From assembly GCA_045121595.1 (NCBI GenBank), contig JBGVGI010000091.1:164266-228265 (forward strand): a DNA stretch of 64,000 nucleotides, given 5' to 3'. This stretch comes from Fumia sp045121595 (GTDB lineage: Bacteria; Bacillota; Clostridia; Oscillospirales; Ruminococcaceae). Shown here piece after piece: positions 1 to 7,987 of the stretch (its first letter is position 1; every line of letters begins with the position of its first letter). The notes beneath the pieces are model-generated. The model saw nothing but the letters and a program-made list of their open reading frames with translations. It ran no database searches and was not told where the DNA came from. A program made the translations under genes and the position numbers.

Positions 1-682
1 GCTGATTATCACGGACTTCATTTCCCTCAGCGTCAAGCAAAACGGCATTTGCAGAGGTAGTAAAGCTTTCGGTAAGTTTTTCCTCAGCACCTATCTGAAT
101 AACGCAGGACTCTATTTTATTGACAACCGCTTCAGGGCCTTTTACAGTAAGAGCCTCGATATCGGCGTACGCCTTTTCCATAATATATCCGTTTGAGGCG
201 GTGAGACCGGGAGCTACAACTTCTATCGGGAATTCCTTGGTAATAATCTTGTCAAATTTAAGTTTCACCTCGGTAGTAGTCCATGAAATTACACTGTACT
301 CGGGGTCACTTACCTTTCTTATAACCTGAACAGGAAGAGTGTATTCCCCCGGTTCCGTAACGTTTGCAAGTGAAACCTGAGCAGTAAAATCACCTGCTTC
401 AAGACGGGTAATTTTGTATTTTTTACCGTTAACCTGAATATCGGTAACAAACTGACTGTCACCAATAATTTCAAGTCCTAAGTCCTTTGCCATCGAGTTT
501 TCGTAATTAATCGTAATCGGTACGTCGGTAATGAAGGTATTTGAATTGGGACGTTGGTCAACGTAAATACTGAACCAGATACAGATAGCAATAACTATCG
601 AAAAAATCAAAACAAAGGTGTTATTATTAAATAAGTTACGAAAATCAATCTTCGGTATCTTCAGATTTTCTTTCTTTTTCAT
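1..682 (-). CDS. cdaR: CdaR (YbbR-domain) regulator of diadenylate cyclase, 3' end beyond window
   Basis: The reading frame opens at an ATG at 682 and runs off the window edge, so about 227 codons are visible. A short basic N-terminus is followed by one membrane segment at about residues 21-41, then beta-rich extracytoplasmic repeats typical of YbbR proteins. The gene starts 38 nt inside the end of cdaA, the usual cdaA-cdaR arrangement. In Firmicutes CdaR sits in the membrane and modulates CdaA activity. The C-terminus and the usual third gene, glmM, would lie outside the window. Identity rests on the architecture plus the cdaA overlap. Confidence 0.88.
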   Translation of the reverse strand, partial: MKKKENLKIPKIDFRNLFNNNTFVLIFSIVIAICIWFSIYVDQRPNSNTFITDVPITINYENSMAKDLGLEIIGDSQFVTDIQVNGKKYKITRLEAGDFTAQVSLANVTEPGEYTLPVQVIRKVSDPEYSVISWTTTEVKLKFDKIITKEFPIEVVAPGLTASNGYIMEKAYADIEALTVKGPEAVVNKIESCVIQIGAEEKLTESFTTSANAVLLDAEGNEVRDNQ

Positions 683-1571
683 TCTTCTTCACCTTCCAGA
701 AAGCCTTGTTCTTTTCTTTTTGTTCATCTTTGGTTTCGGGGATCAAGTAAAAATCAAGTGTCTTATGAAGTTTTTCTATCGAAAGATTTCTGATAAGACG
801 TCCGTTTACTGCAAATGAAATAGAACCTGTTTCCTCACTGACTATAATTGTTACGGAATCGGAAACCTCACTGATACCAATTGCCGCTCTGTGACGGGAA
901 CCTAAGTTTTTATCAATATCTTCTTCGTTTTTGGGTTTGGGCAAAAAGCAGGATGCCGCATAAACCTTACCGTCACGCATAATCATAGCACCGTCGTGCA
1001 AAGGTGAGTTCTTAAAGAAGATGTTTCCGATAAGCTCGGCACTCGGAGTCGCATCAATAACAACACCGGTTCTTATCTGTTCACCGAGTTTTACTTCTCT
1101 TTCAATTACTATAAGGGCACCCGTTGCCGACATTGAAAGCTTTCTTGTAGCTTCACAGATAACGTCGATGGATTTACCCCACATCGTCAGGTATCTCTCG
1201 CTCTGTCCTAAAGAATGTCCCCAGGGTGTAATACCTTTCATCTTGGTACGTCCCATACGTTCAAGAGCACTTCGAAGTTCAGGCTGGAACACAACGATAA
1301 CTGCGATAATTCCCATCTCAAATACGCGGTTTAAAATCCATATCATCGCAGACATATTTAAAATTCTTACAACGATATAAAGACCTGCCATCCAGAAAAT
1401 ACCTTTAACAAGCTGTCCTGCACGGGTTTCCCTGATAATTTTGATACCTTTGTAAATAAAATAAGCGAGTAAAGCGATATCAAGTGTGTCAATAATGATT
1501 GAAAAGTCATTCACTGCCAAAACAATCTCACTCCACGCCTGATCAAGCCATTGTACAAAAATATCCAGCAT
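645..1571 (-). CDS. cdaA: Diadenylate cyclase CdaA
   Basis: A 308-residue membrane enzyme that condenses two ATP into cyclic di-AMP, the second messenger controlling potassium and osmolyte balance and wall homeostasis. Hydrophobic segments occupy about residues 30-45, 55-75 and 78-96. The DAC catalytic domain follows, with the DGA motif at 193-195 and the RHR motif at 226-228, both required for activity in this family. The C-terminal tail is lysine/glutamate rich. It overlaps cdaR downstream. A promoter-like pair lies just upstream at 1613-1641. Length and motifs are typical; nothing is missing. Confidence 0.96.
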   Translation of the reverse strand: MLDIFVQWLDQAWSEIVLAVNDFSIIIDTLDIALLAYFIYKGIKIIRETRAGQLVKGIFWMAGLYIVVRILNMSAMIWILNRVFEMGIIAVIVVFQPELRSALERMGRTKMKGITPWGHSLGQSERYLTMWGKSIDVICEATRKLSMSATGALIVIEREVKLGEQIRTGVVIDATPSAELIGNIFFKNSPLHDGAMIMRDGKVYAASCFLPKPKNEEDIDKNLGSRHRAAIGISEVSDSVTIIVSEETGSISFAVNGRLIRNLSIEKLHKTLDFYLIPETKDEQKEKNKAFWKVKKNEKERKSEDTED

Positions 1572-1612
1572 ACGTTGTCCCTGCCCTTCCTTGTATTTTT
1601 ACAGTTACTTTT

Positions 1613-1641
1613 ATTTTAACATAAAAAACGGGATAAAACAA
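1613..1641 (-). promoter_or_regulatory. Sigma-A promoter of cdaA-cdaR
   Basis: On the minus strand a -35 TTGTTT (1636-1641) and a -10 TAAAAT (1613-1618) are separated by exactly 17 bp. The predicted start leaves a leader of about 35 nt before the cdaA ATG. Confidence 0.6.
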
Positions 1642-1670
1642 TGAATTTTTCTTAAATTTTTGAAATTTTA

Positions 1671-2807
1671 TCAAAAGTTTTGGCTTAATTTCTTTATCTC
1701 GTATAAAAAATCGTTCACCTGCTTCGTGGTGTTAAAATGAGACGGAGAAAAACGCACTGCCCCCGTCTTATCAGTGCCGAATTGCTTATGGGCAAGAGGC
1801 GCACAATGAAAACCGCCTCTTAACATATAACCTTTGTCGCTGAGTATTCCCGAAAGTTTTGCAGAATCTGTTCCGTCTATATTAAAGCTTACTATCGGTG
1901 CTTTTTCAAAAAGCTTAAAACTGTCGGCAACAAGAGAGACGTTTTTCATATTTTTAAGTTCATTATAAACCTTTATACAAAGCGCCATTTCATAGCGATA
2001 GATATTTTCAATTCCTTTATTCATAACAACGTCAACTCCTGCCCCCAACGAAATAATTCCTGTGGTATTAAGAGTACCGCTTTCAAATCTGTCGGGCAAA
2101 AAATCAGGTTGCAAAAGTTCAAGGGAGTTACTTCCCGTACCGCCTTCTATGATAGTATCAACCTGAAAATCCTTTTTAAAAATCATAAGTCCCGTACCCG
2201 TAGTACCGTAAAGCGCCTTATGACCTGCGGTGCAAAGGATGTCGATATCCTCCATATCTATATTAAAAAGTCCTGCTCCCTGTGCGGCATCTACGATAAA
2301 AAGAATACCTTTTTCTTTGCAGAAACGTGAAAGTTCTTTTATAGGGAGTACCGTCCCCGAAACGTTAGAAGCAAAGGTAGACACTATCACTTTTGTATCG
2401 GGTTTTACCGCTTCCTTAAAGGCTTTTAAGGTTTCTTCTACATTCTCAGAAACCTCTGCAACCGAGTAAGTTATCTTACCTTCAGAAGCCATAGCGTATA
2501 TCGGTCTTAATACCGAATTATGCTCTAAGGATGAAGTGACGATATGACCGCCTTTTGCCATAACTCCCTTTATAGCCATATTTAAAGCGTGGGTACAGTT
2601 TAAGGTGAAAGCCACGTTTTCGGGAGAAGTGTTAAAAAAATCCCCGATTTTCCTTCTTACTTCAAAGACCTTTTCAGAAACCTTCATAGAAATTCTGTGA
2701 CCGCTTCTTCCGGGGTTTCCGCCGTAGTTTTTCACCGCATCGTTCACAGCAAACAAAACTGTCTGCGGTTTAGGGAAAGTGGTAGCCGCATTATCAAAAT
2801 AAACCAT
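1671..2807 (-). CDS. Cysteine desulfurase family protein (class V aminotransferase)
   Basis: 378 residues, PLP-dependent. The N-terminal FDNAATTFPKP motif, the PLP lysine K197 in AGHKALYGTTGTG and a cysteine at C335 in GGFHCAPLAH mark a cysteine desulfurase-like enzyme that would move sulfur, or selenium, from cysteine onto its active-site cysteine. It looks closest to the SufS-like subgroup found outside isc/suf operons. The gene follows a DUF3343 gene after a 36-nt gap that holds a terminator-like hairpin. No Fe-S scaffold gene is nearby, so the acceptor may be the DUF3343 protein. That pairing is inference from context. Confidence 0.88.
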   Translation of the reverse strand: MVYFDNAATTFPKPQTVLFAVNDAVKNYGGNPGRSGHRISMKVSEKVFEVRRKIGDFFNTSPENVAFTLNCTHALNMAIKGVMAKGGHIVTSSLEHNSVLRPIYAMASEGKITYSVAEVSENVEETLKAFKEAVKPDTKVIVSTFASNVSGTVLPIKELSRFCKEKGILFIVDAAQGAGLFNIDMEDIDILCTAGHKALYGTTGTGLMIFKKDFQVDTIIEGGTGSNSLELLQPDFLPDRFESGTLNTTGIISLGAGVDVVMNKGIENIYRYEMALCIKVYNELKNMKNVSLVADSFKLFEKAPIVSFNIDGTDSAKLSGILSDKGYMLRGGFHCAPLAHKQFGTDKTGAVRFSPSHFNTTKQVNDFLYEIKKLSQNF

Positions 2808-2816
2808 ATTTCCTCC

Positions 2817-2852
2817 AATAAAAAAGGTCTCAGACCGAAAAGCCTAAGACCT
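2817..2852 (-). terminator. Terminator-like hairpin between DUF3343 and the cysteine desulfurase gene
   Basis: Read on the minus strand, a nine-pair stem (AGGTCTTAG with CTGAGACCT, one G-U pair) is followed directly by TTTTTT. It starts inside the last codons of the DUF3343 gene and ends just before the desulfurase ribosome-binding site, so it could lower expression of the second gene. Confidence 0.6.
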
Positions 2853-3071
2853 GTAATTGCGAATAACCTCTAAAATGGGTATTCCTTCTTTTTCAAGTGC
2901 CTCTATTGCTTTATCAGGGTCACCATTTATCACAACACTGTATCCGCAGCCTTTGCTGTTAAACTTCCCCGGCGTCCTTATGACGGCACTTTTTATCCAT
3001 AACTGTTCAAGTATCCTCTGCGCCTTGTAGGCGTAGGTTACTGATTTTAATACAATAAGATTTCGTATCAT
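2844..3071 (-). CDS. DUF3343 small protein, putative sulfur/selenium carrier
   Basis: 75 residues with a Cys-Gly pair (C42-G43, in KGCGYSV) in a small alpha/beta fold, matching DUF3343. That family is described as a putative Se/S carrier-like protein and often lies beside cysteine desulfurases. It lies directly upstream of the class V aminotransferase here. A persulfide at C42 is plausible but inferred. The ispF gene ends 48 nt upstream, so it may be transcribed with the lysR-ispD-ispF operon. Confidence 0.78.
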   Translation of the reverse strand: MIRNLIVLKSVTYAYKAQRILEQLWIKSAVIRTPGKFNSKGCGYSVVINGDPDKAIEALEKEGIPILEVIRNYRS

Positions 3072-3119
3072 AAAAAGATACCTTTCTTTTGATATATTTT
3101 ATATATCAGTATATGAAAG

Positions 3120-3599
3120 CTACCCTATTTTTGACAACAAACAAACTGCAGTTGCAGTCATACCTTCACCTTTACCCGTTATACCCATTCCCTCTTCGGT
3201 GGTAGCTTTTACGCTCACACGGGAAAGGTCAATTTCCATAGCAGACGCTAAAGTTTCCCTCATTTTTAAAATAAAGGGTTTTAATTTGGGCGCCTGAGCC
3301 GCAACGGTGCAGTCTATATTATTGACTGTATAGCCTTCATTTTTTATAAGCTTAATAACTTCTTTTAAAAGGATAATACTGTCTGCACCTTTGTATTTTT
3401 CATCGGTATCGGGAAAATGTTTGCCGATATCTCCAAGTGCCAAAGCACCGAGCAGTGCATCCATTATCGCATGAGTTAAAACGTCGGCGTCGGAATGACC
3501 CAAAAGTCCTTTTTCGTAAGGAATTTCCACACCGCCTAAGATAAGTTTTCTGTTTTCAACGAGTTTGTGTACGTCGTAACCTTGCCCTATTCTAATCAT
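3120..3599 (-). CDS. ispF: 2-C-methyl-D-erythritol 2,4-cyclodiphosphate synthase IspF
   Basis: 159 residues, the usual length. It converts CDP-methylerythritol 2-phosphate into the cyclic diphosphate in the MEP isoprenoid pathway. The metal ligands are visible: D9 and H11 in GYDVH and H43 in the segment after LLGHSDADV, equivalent to D8/H10/H42 of E. coli. The C-terminal TEEGMGITGKGEG segment is also characteristic. It begins 6 nt after ispD, whose product lies two steps earlier in the same pathway. Confidence 0.97.
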   Translation of the reverse strand: MIRIGQGYDVHKLVENRKLILGGVEIPYEKGLLGHSDADVLTHAIMDALLGALALGDIGKHFPDTDEKYKGADSIILLKEVIKLIKNEGYTVNNIDCTVAAQAPKLKPFILKMRETLASAMEIDLSRVSVKATTEEGMGITGKGEGMTATAVCLLSKIG

Positions 3600-3605
3600 A
3601 TTAAT

Positions 3606-4271
3606 TCACCTCTTCAAGTATGCTTCGGCAACTGCAATATCATCGGGAGTTGTGATTTTTATGTTTTCGTAGTGACCGATAACGGGGGTCACCACCCTGC
3701 CCGTTTTTTCAAAAAGTTGTGAGTCGTCAGTAAAGTCAAGCCCTTGTTTTTCGGCGGTTTCAAAGGCTTTTTTGTATTCTGAAAGCTCAAATATCTGTGG
3801 AGTCTGTACCGCAAAAACGGTGTGGCGTAAAGGCGTTTCCTTTACAGTGTCGTTTTCTATAATTTTAATGGTATCCTTTACCATAACACCGAGTACCGCA
3901 CCACCCGTTTCTTCTGCCTTTTTAAAGGTTTTAATTATATCGTCCTTTTGCACGAGTGGTCTTGCCCCGTCGTGAATTGCAATATAATTTGCTTTACTCG
4001 AAACGTATTCAAGACTTTGTTTAACGGTAGTCTGTCTTGTATCGCCACCCGTTCCGATAACCTTTACGTTTTCAAACGAAGATAAAAGTTTAGTAAATTC
4101 AGGAACGTCATCAGGCTTTACTGCCACTAAGATTTCAAGTACCTCGGGAATATCGCAAAAAGCTTTTACACTTCTCTTAATAACGGGAATTCCGTCAATA
4201 GTCAGAAGTTGTTTGTTATTTCCGCCCATTCTCGTTGAATTACCTGCGGCAACTATAAGTACGCTAAGCAT
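3606..4271 (-). CDS. ispD: 2-C-methyl-D-erythritol 4-phosphate cytidylyltransferase IspD
   Basis: About 221 residues from the ATG at 4271. A longer frame exists upstream, but the protein proper starts MLSVLIVAAGNSTRMGG, the nucleotide-binding signature of this transferase, so the internal start is preferred. It adds CMP to methylerythritol 4-phosphate in the MEP pathway. IHDGARPLV and ITTPDDIAVAEAYL near the end fit IspD. The start codon follows the lysR stop by a single base, implying translational coupling. Confidence 0.95.
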   Translation of the reverse strand: MLSVLIVAAGNSTRMGGNNKQLLTIDGIPVIKRSVKAFCDIPEVLEILVAVKPDDVPEFTKLLSSFENVKVIGTGGDTRQTTVKQSLEYVSSKANYIAIHDGARPLVQKDDIIKTFKKAEETGGAVLGVMVKDTIKIIENDTVKETPLRHTVFAVQTPQIFELSEYKKAFETAEKQGLDFTDDSQLFEKTGRVVTPVIGHYENIKITTPDDIAVAEAYLKR

Positions 4272-4272
4272 A

Positions 4273-5157
4273 TTAATCCTCCAGTGCAATTTCATAGAAT
4301 TTCTGCGCTGCTTTTGAAAGCACAACGCCGTTTGAATAGCAAATTCCGATACTTCTTTCCTTAATAGGTTTTTCGAGTTTTATCTCAAAAAGCTCCTTGC
4401 TTTCTAAAAATTCTTTGGAAAACTCTTTTATAACACAGGAAATGCCAAGTCCTATCTTAGCAAATTCCAAAAGTAAGTCGTGGCTTCCGAGTTCTATTTC
4501 AGGTTGCAGATCAATTGAATACTCCATAAAATAGCGGTCAACGTATTTTCTGGAATTGGATATTCCTTCAAGCATTATAAGCGGATATTCTATGAGCTTT
4601 TCGGGTAAAATCTTATTACCTGTAAGTTCTTTGAACTTTTTATTGCCCACGAAGATATCGTGTACCGTCATACTTTTTTTCGTTACTATTCCCTCTTCAT
4701 TAACGGGAAAATTACAAAAAGCAAAATCCACGTCACCTGATTTTAAAAGCTGAATACTTTCCATCGTAGTTCTGTTTACCACGTGGATACGTATATCGGG
4801 ATACAGTTCATTAAAATCCTTTAAAATCGGAAGCAAGACGTATTTTGAGATAGTATCGGCTGCGGCAATTCTCACTTCACCCGCCAAAAGCTTTTCTCTT
4901 TCTTCAAGCTTTAATTCACCTTTTTCAAGAGTTGAAAGTGCAGATTCAGTGTACTCGTACAAAAGCTCACCGTCACTTGTAAGCTTGACACCTTTCTTAC
5001 CGCGGACAAACAAAGTAGTGCCCAGAGTTTTTTCCAAATTGCCGATTGCCTGGCTCACTGCAGACTGAGAAACGTAAAGCTCCCTTGCCGCTTTAGAGAA
5101 TGACGACTGCCTTGCAACTTCCCTGAAAACTCTGTATAATTCTAAATTCGCATTCAT
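4273..5157 (-). CDS. LysR-family transcriptional regulator
   Basis: 294 residues. The winged helix-turn-helix occupies residues 1-60, with KAARELYVSQSAVSQAIGNLE as recognition region, followed by a periplasmic-binding-like effector domain. It is coupled to ispD downstream and divergent from the CofE-like gene at 5271. The 113-bp intergenic region carries a 15-bp perfect palindrome (5167-5181) with T-N11-A spacing. By LysR convention it probably controls the divergent gene and itself. The effector is unknown; CysL/YwfK-type regulators look similar, but a specific name is not justified. Confidence 0.9.
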   Translation of the reverse strand: MNANLELYRVFREVARQSSFSKAARELYVSQSAVSQAIGNLEKTLGTTLFVRGKKGVKLTSDGELLYEYTESALSTLEKGELKLEEREKLLAGEVRIAAADTISKYVLLPILKDFNELYPDIRIHVVNRTTMESIQLLKSGDVDFAFCNFPVNEEGIVTKKSMTVHDIFVGNKKFKELTGNKILPEKLIEYPLIMLEGISNSRKYVDRYFMEYSIDLQPEIELGSHDLLLEFAKIGLGISCVIKEFSKEFLESKELFEIKLEKPIKERSIGICYSNGVVLSKAAQKFYEIALED

Positions 5158-5166
5158 AAGTACCTC

Positions 5167-5181
5167 TTATCAAGATGATAA
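5167..5181. promoter_or_regulatory. Candidate LysR operator (T-N11-A palindrome)
   Basis: TTATCA-AGA-TGATAA is a perfect inverted repeat. It lies 9 bp upstream of the lysR start and about 90 bp upstream of the divergent CofE-like gene, where LysR-type regulators normally bind. Confidence 0.5.
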
Positions 5182-5192
5182 TAAATAATTAT

Positions 5193-5221
5193 TTTACTTA
5201 TATCTTTTTTTATTGTATAAT
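5193..5221 (+). promoter_or_regulatory. Promoter of the CofE-like gene
   Basis: A perfect -10 TATAAT (5216-5221) lies 17 bp after a weak -35 TTTACT (5193-5198). A strong AAAGGAG ribosome-binding site precedes the ATG at 5271. The weak -35 fits an activated promoter. Confidence 0.5.
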
Positions 5222-5270
5222 ATCTTTGGTTGAAATGCAACCCCTAATTTAAAAAAAGGAGCTTTTTATT

Positions 5271-6476
5271 ATGTCCAGACTTATTGGTACAGTTTCCCGT
5301 GGTGTTCGCGCACCTATTATCCGTGAAGGCGACGATATGGAAAAAATCGTTGTTGACAGCGTTATTGCCGCAGCAGAAAGTGAAGATTTTGCACTTCGTG
5401 ACCGTGACGTTGTAGGTATTACAGAAGCAGTTGTTGCACGTGCTCAGGGCAACTACGCATCTGTTGACGATATCGCAAAAGATATCAAAGAAAAATTTGA
5501 AAGTGATACAATTGGCGTTATCTTCCCTATTTTGAGCCGTAACCGTTTTGCTATCTGCCTTCGTGGTATTGCAAGAGGTGTTAAAAAGGTGGTTTTGATG
5601 TTAAGCTATCCTTCCGATGAAGTTGGTAACCATCTTATCGACCTTGATACTCTTGATGAAAAAGGTGTTAACCCCTGGACAGACGTATTGGATGAGAAAA
5701 AATACAGAGAGCTTTTTGGATACAAAAAACACACCTTCACAGGTGTTGACTACATCGAATATTACTCAAACCTCATTCGTGAGGAAGGCGCAGAGGTTGA
5801 AGTTGTTTTTGCAAACGACTGCCGTACAATCTTAAACTACACAAAATACGTTCTTTGCTGTGACATTCACTCCCGTATGAGAAGCAAACGTCTTTTGAAA
5901 GCAGCAGGAGCTACCAAGGTTCTGGGTCTTGACGATATTATGACCGCTCCCGTGAACGGAAGCGGATTTAATGCTGACTACGGTCTTTTGGGTTCAAACA
6001 AAGCAACTGAAACTACCGTTAAACTCTTCCCCCGTGACTGCGAAACATTCGCTAAAAACGTTCAGAAGAAGTTTATGGAAAAAACAGGCAAAAATATCGA
6101 AGTTTTAGTATACGGTGACGGTGCTTTCAAAGACCCCGTAGGAAAAATCTGGGAACTTGCTGACCCCGTTGTTTCCCCCGGTCACACCGAAGGACTCATC
6201 GGTCAGCCTAATGAGTTAAAGCTTAAATATCTTGCAGACAACGACTTTGCAGACTTAAGCGGTGACGAGCTCAAAGCGGCTATCTCCAAGAGAATTTCCG
6301 ATAAAGACGCTAAAAACACAAGTCTTGTAGGCTCTATGGAAACTCAGGGTACGACACCCCGCCGTCTTACAGACCTTATCGGTTCACTTTGTGACCTTAC
6401 TTCAGGCAGTGGTGATAAAGGTACACCGATTATCTTGATTCAGGGTTACTTTGATAACTACGTAAACGAAGACTAA
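5271..6476 (+). CDS. Coenzyme F420-0:L-glutamate ligase-like protein (CofE/FbiB family)
   Basis: 401 residues resembling the F420_ligase family (COG1478). The N-terminal LIGTVSRGVRAPIIREGDD and the following VVGITEAVVARAQG segment match the GTP/metal-binding half of CofE. Canonical CofE adds glutamate to coenzyme F420 and is about 250 residues, so this is the longer form common in F420-lacking Firmicutes and Bacteroidetes. No other F420 gene is visible, so the real acceptor is unknown. It is transcribed divergently from a LysR gene that may control it and ends at a bidirectional terminator. Confidence 0.75.
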   Translation: MSRLIGTVSRGVRAPIIREGDDMEKIVVDSVIAAAESEDFALRDRDVVGITEAVVARAQGNYASVDDIAKDIKEKFESDTIGVIFPILSRNRFAICLRGIARGVKKVVLMLSYPSDEVGNHLIDLDTLDEKGVNPWTDVLDEKKYRELFGYKKHTFTGVDYIEYYSNLIREEGAEVEVVFANDCRTILNYTKYVLCCDIHSRMRSKRLLKAAGATKVLGLDDIMTAPVNGSGFNADYGLLGSNKATETTVKLFPRDCETFAKNVQKKFMEKTGKNIEVLVYGDGAFKDPVGKIWELADPVVSPGHTEGLIGQPNELKLKYLADNDFADLSGDELKAAISKRISDKDAKNTSLVGSMETQGTTPRRLTDLIGSLCDLTSGSGDKGTPIILIQGYFDNYVNED

Positions 6477-6477
6477 A

Positions 6478-6511
6478 ATAAAGACCGAGGTTTTCACCTC
6501 GGTCTTTTTAT
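6478..6511. terminator. Bidirectional terminator between the CofE-like and MFS genes
   Basis: A stem AAGACCGAGG / CCTCGGTCTT is bracketed by A-runs and T-runs (6481-6507), serving the two convergent genes. Confidence 0.85.
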
Positions 6512-7704
6512 TATTCTTTATAATACTTGCAATACGCTAAAATTGCGTAAAGCTGAAAAACACCTGAAACAAGCATAAGCACTAATATCGGAATCCTGCC
6601 GTTAAAGTTATCAAGTACCATTCCCGTTACCCAGCCTGACAACGCGGATGCCGCCATCGCTATCATCATTCTGACGGAGGTAACGCCACCTGCTACCTTA
6701 TAGTCCATCTTCTGTACAAGCATAACGGGATATACACCGTTTAAGATATGATATGACATCTGCAAAACGGTAGTTACTATTGCAAACAAAACAAAGTTAC
6801 CTGAAAACGCAGTAACTATGCTTAAAACGAGGAAAATAAGACCTGAATAGACAGACGTTTTTACTATGTATCTCTCTTTGCCTAAAATCGAAAAGAGGAA
6901 GTATCCCACAAGCGTTGCCGCCGAAGCAAGAGAAGCAAATACTGTAAGCATTACCGAGCTTACGTCAAAAAGCTTTGCAGCCATAATGGTTATACAACCC
7001 ATTATACCCATCGAAAAACCTCTTGTGGTGTTGGCTAAAAAAAGCTTTGTAACACTTTTGTCGGTGAGGATTTCCTTTATGGTAACGTCCTGTTTTTCGG
7101 GTATTTTACCGATACTCTTAAGTCTTAATACAGCGATACATAAAACAATTGAGACAACGATACAAAATGCGTACAAAACAGTCATACCGAGCATATATCC
7201 GACAATTCCTAAGAAAACGGGTATCAGTACACTGATTATCGTACTGAAAAGTCCGCCTACCCAACCGCTTGTCGCGGTTACAAAAGCATAATCCTTAACG
7301 TCCATAATAAGGTACGGAATTTTGTAGCAGAGTATAGACCTAAACCCTTCACCCATATAGAAAACAAAGGTCACAAGCACGATAATAGGTAAAAGAAAAG
7401 CTCTTTTTCCCATCATACAGATTATCGTTATCACCGTAAACATAAAGACGTATACAAGCGAAAAATACATTGTAGCGAGTATAGGTTTTTTGAATTTATC
7501 GGTGATGAACATACTGAAAAAATAAGTAATTGCCTGAGAAAGTGACACAACTGCCGTTACAATTCCCACTTCAGTTGCAGTAAAACCGTTATGTATGAGT
7601 AACCCCTGCCAGAGAGTTCCACCTACTGCGAGTACCAGAAAACCTCGCAAAAGTTCTAAAATGACAAAATAAATCTTATTCTTCGTTTCTACGGTTAATT
7701 TCAT
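6511..7704 (-). CDS. MFS transporter
   Basis: 397 residues with about twelve hydrophobic helices in two six-helix halves and a cytoplasmic loop near the middle (around KSIGKIPEKQDVT). This is the fold of major-facilitator transporters. No substrate-specific motif was recognised. It is a single gene with its own promoter at 7728-7756, bounded by terminators on both sides. Efflux or sugar transport are both possible. Confidence 0.82.
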   Translation of the reverse strand: MKLTVETKNKIYFVILELLRGFLVLAVGGTLWQGLLIHNGFTATEVGIVTAVVSLSQAITYFFSMFITDKFKKPILATMYFSLVYVFMFTVITIICMMGKRAFLLPIIVLVTFVFYMGEGFRSILCYKIPYLIMDVKDYAFVTATSGWVGGLFSTIISVLIPVFLGIVGYMLGMTVLYAFCIVVSIVLCIAVLRLKSIGKIPEKQDVTIKEILTDKSVTKLFLANTTRGFSMGIMGCITIMAAKLFDVSSVMLTVFASLASAATLVGYFLFSILGKERYIVKTSVYSGLIFLVLSIVTAFSGNFVLFAIVTTVLQMSYHILNGVYPVMLVQKMDYKVAGGVTSVRMMIAMAASALSGWVTGMVLDNFNGRIPILVLMLVSGVFQLYAILAYCKYYKE

Positions 7705-7727
7705 ATTAATACCTCTTTTCCCCGATT

Positions 7728-7756
7728 AGTATACCACACAAGAAAACTGAATTCAA
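7728..7756 (-). promoter_or_regulatory. Promoter of the MFS gene
   Basis: On the minus strand -35 TTGAAT (7751-7756) and -10 TATACT (7728-7733) are 17 bp apart, with a TGG extension just before the -10. Confidence 0.65.
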
Positions 7757-7760
7757 CCAA

Positions 7761-7796
7761 AAAACAAGACATCTTTTTGAAAAGATGTCTTGTTTT
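7761..7796 (-). terminator. Terminator after the guaB operon
   Basis: A long perfect stem around AAGACATCTTTT / AAAAGATGTCTT with flanking A and T tracts lies 11 nt past the 55-codon gene. Confidence 0.85.
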
Positions 7797-7806
7797 ATGC
7801 ATTTTA

Positions 7807-7974
7807 TTACTTTTTATTCTGTAAAGCATAATGCTTTACAGCAGTGTCGTAGCCGTCTATATAAGCTTTTCGCATCAAAGCTATAACTTTTTCCTGAAGT
7901 ATGGAATTAAAGTCGTCAAGTGCCATCTCGACGTCATACTCCTCTAAAAACTTCTCAAATCCCAATTCTTTCAT
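7807..7974 (-). CDS. Small 55-residue protein downstream of guaB
   Basis: An ATG at 7974 with a GAGG ribosome-binding site 8 nt upstream opens a 55-codon frame beginning MKELGFEKFLEEYDVEMA and ending in LQNKK. It starts 13 nt after the guaB stop and ends just before a strong terminator, so it is a plausible last gene of a guaB transcript. It is charged, predicted helical, and has no signal peptide or membrane segment. No family recognised and no function is proposed. Confidence 0.62.
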   Translation of the reverse strand: MKELGFEKFLEEYDVEMALDDFNSILQEKVIALMRKAYIDGYDTAVKHYALQNKK

Positions 7975-7987
7975 ATTATATCCTCAA

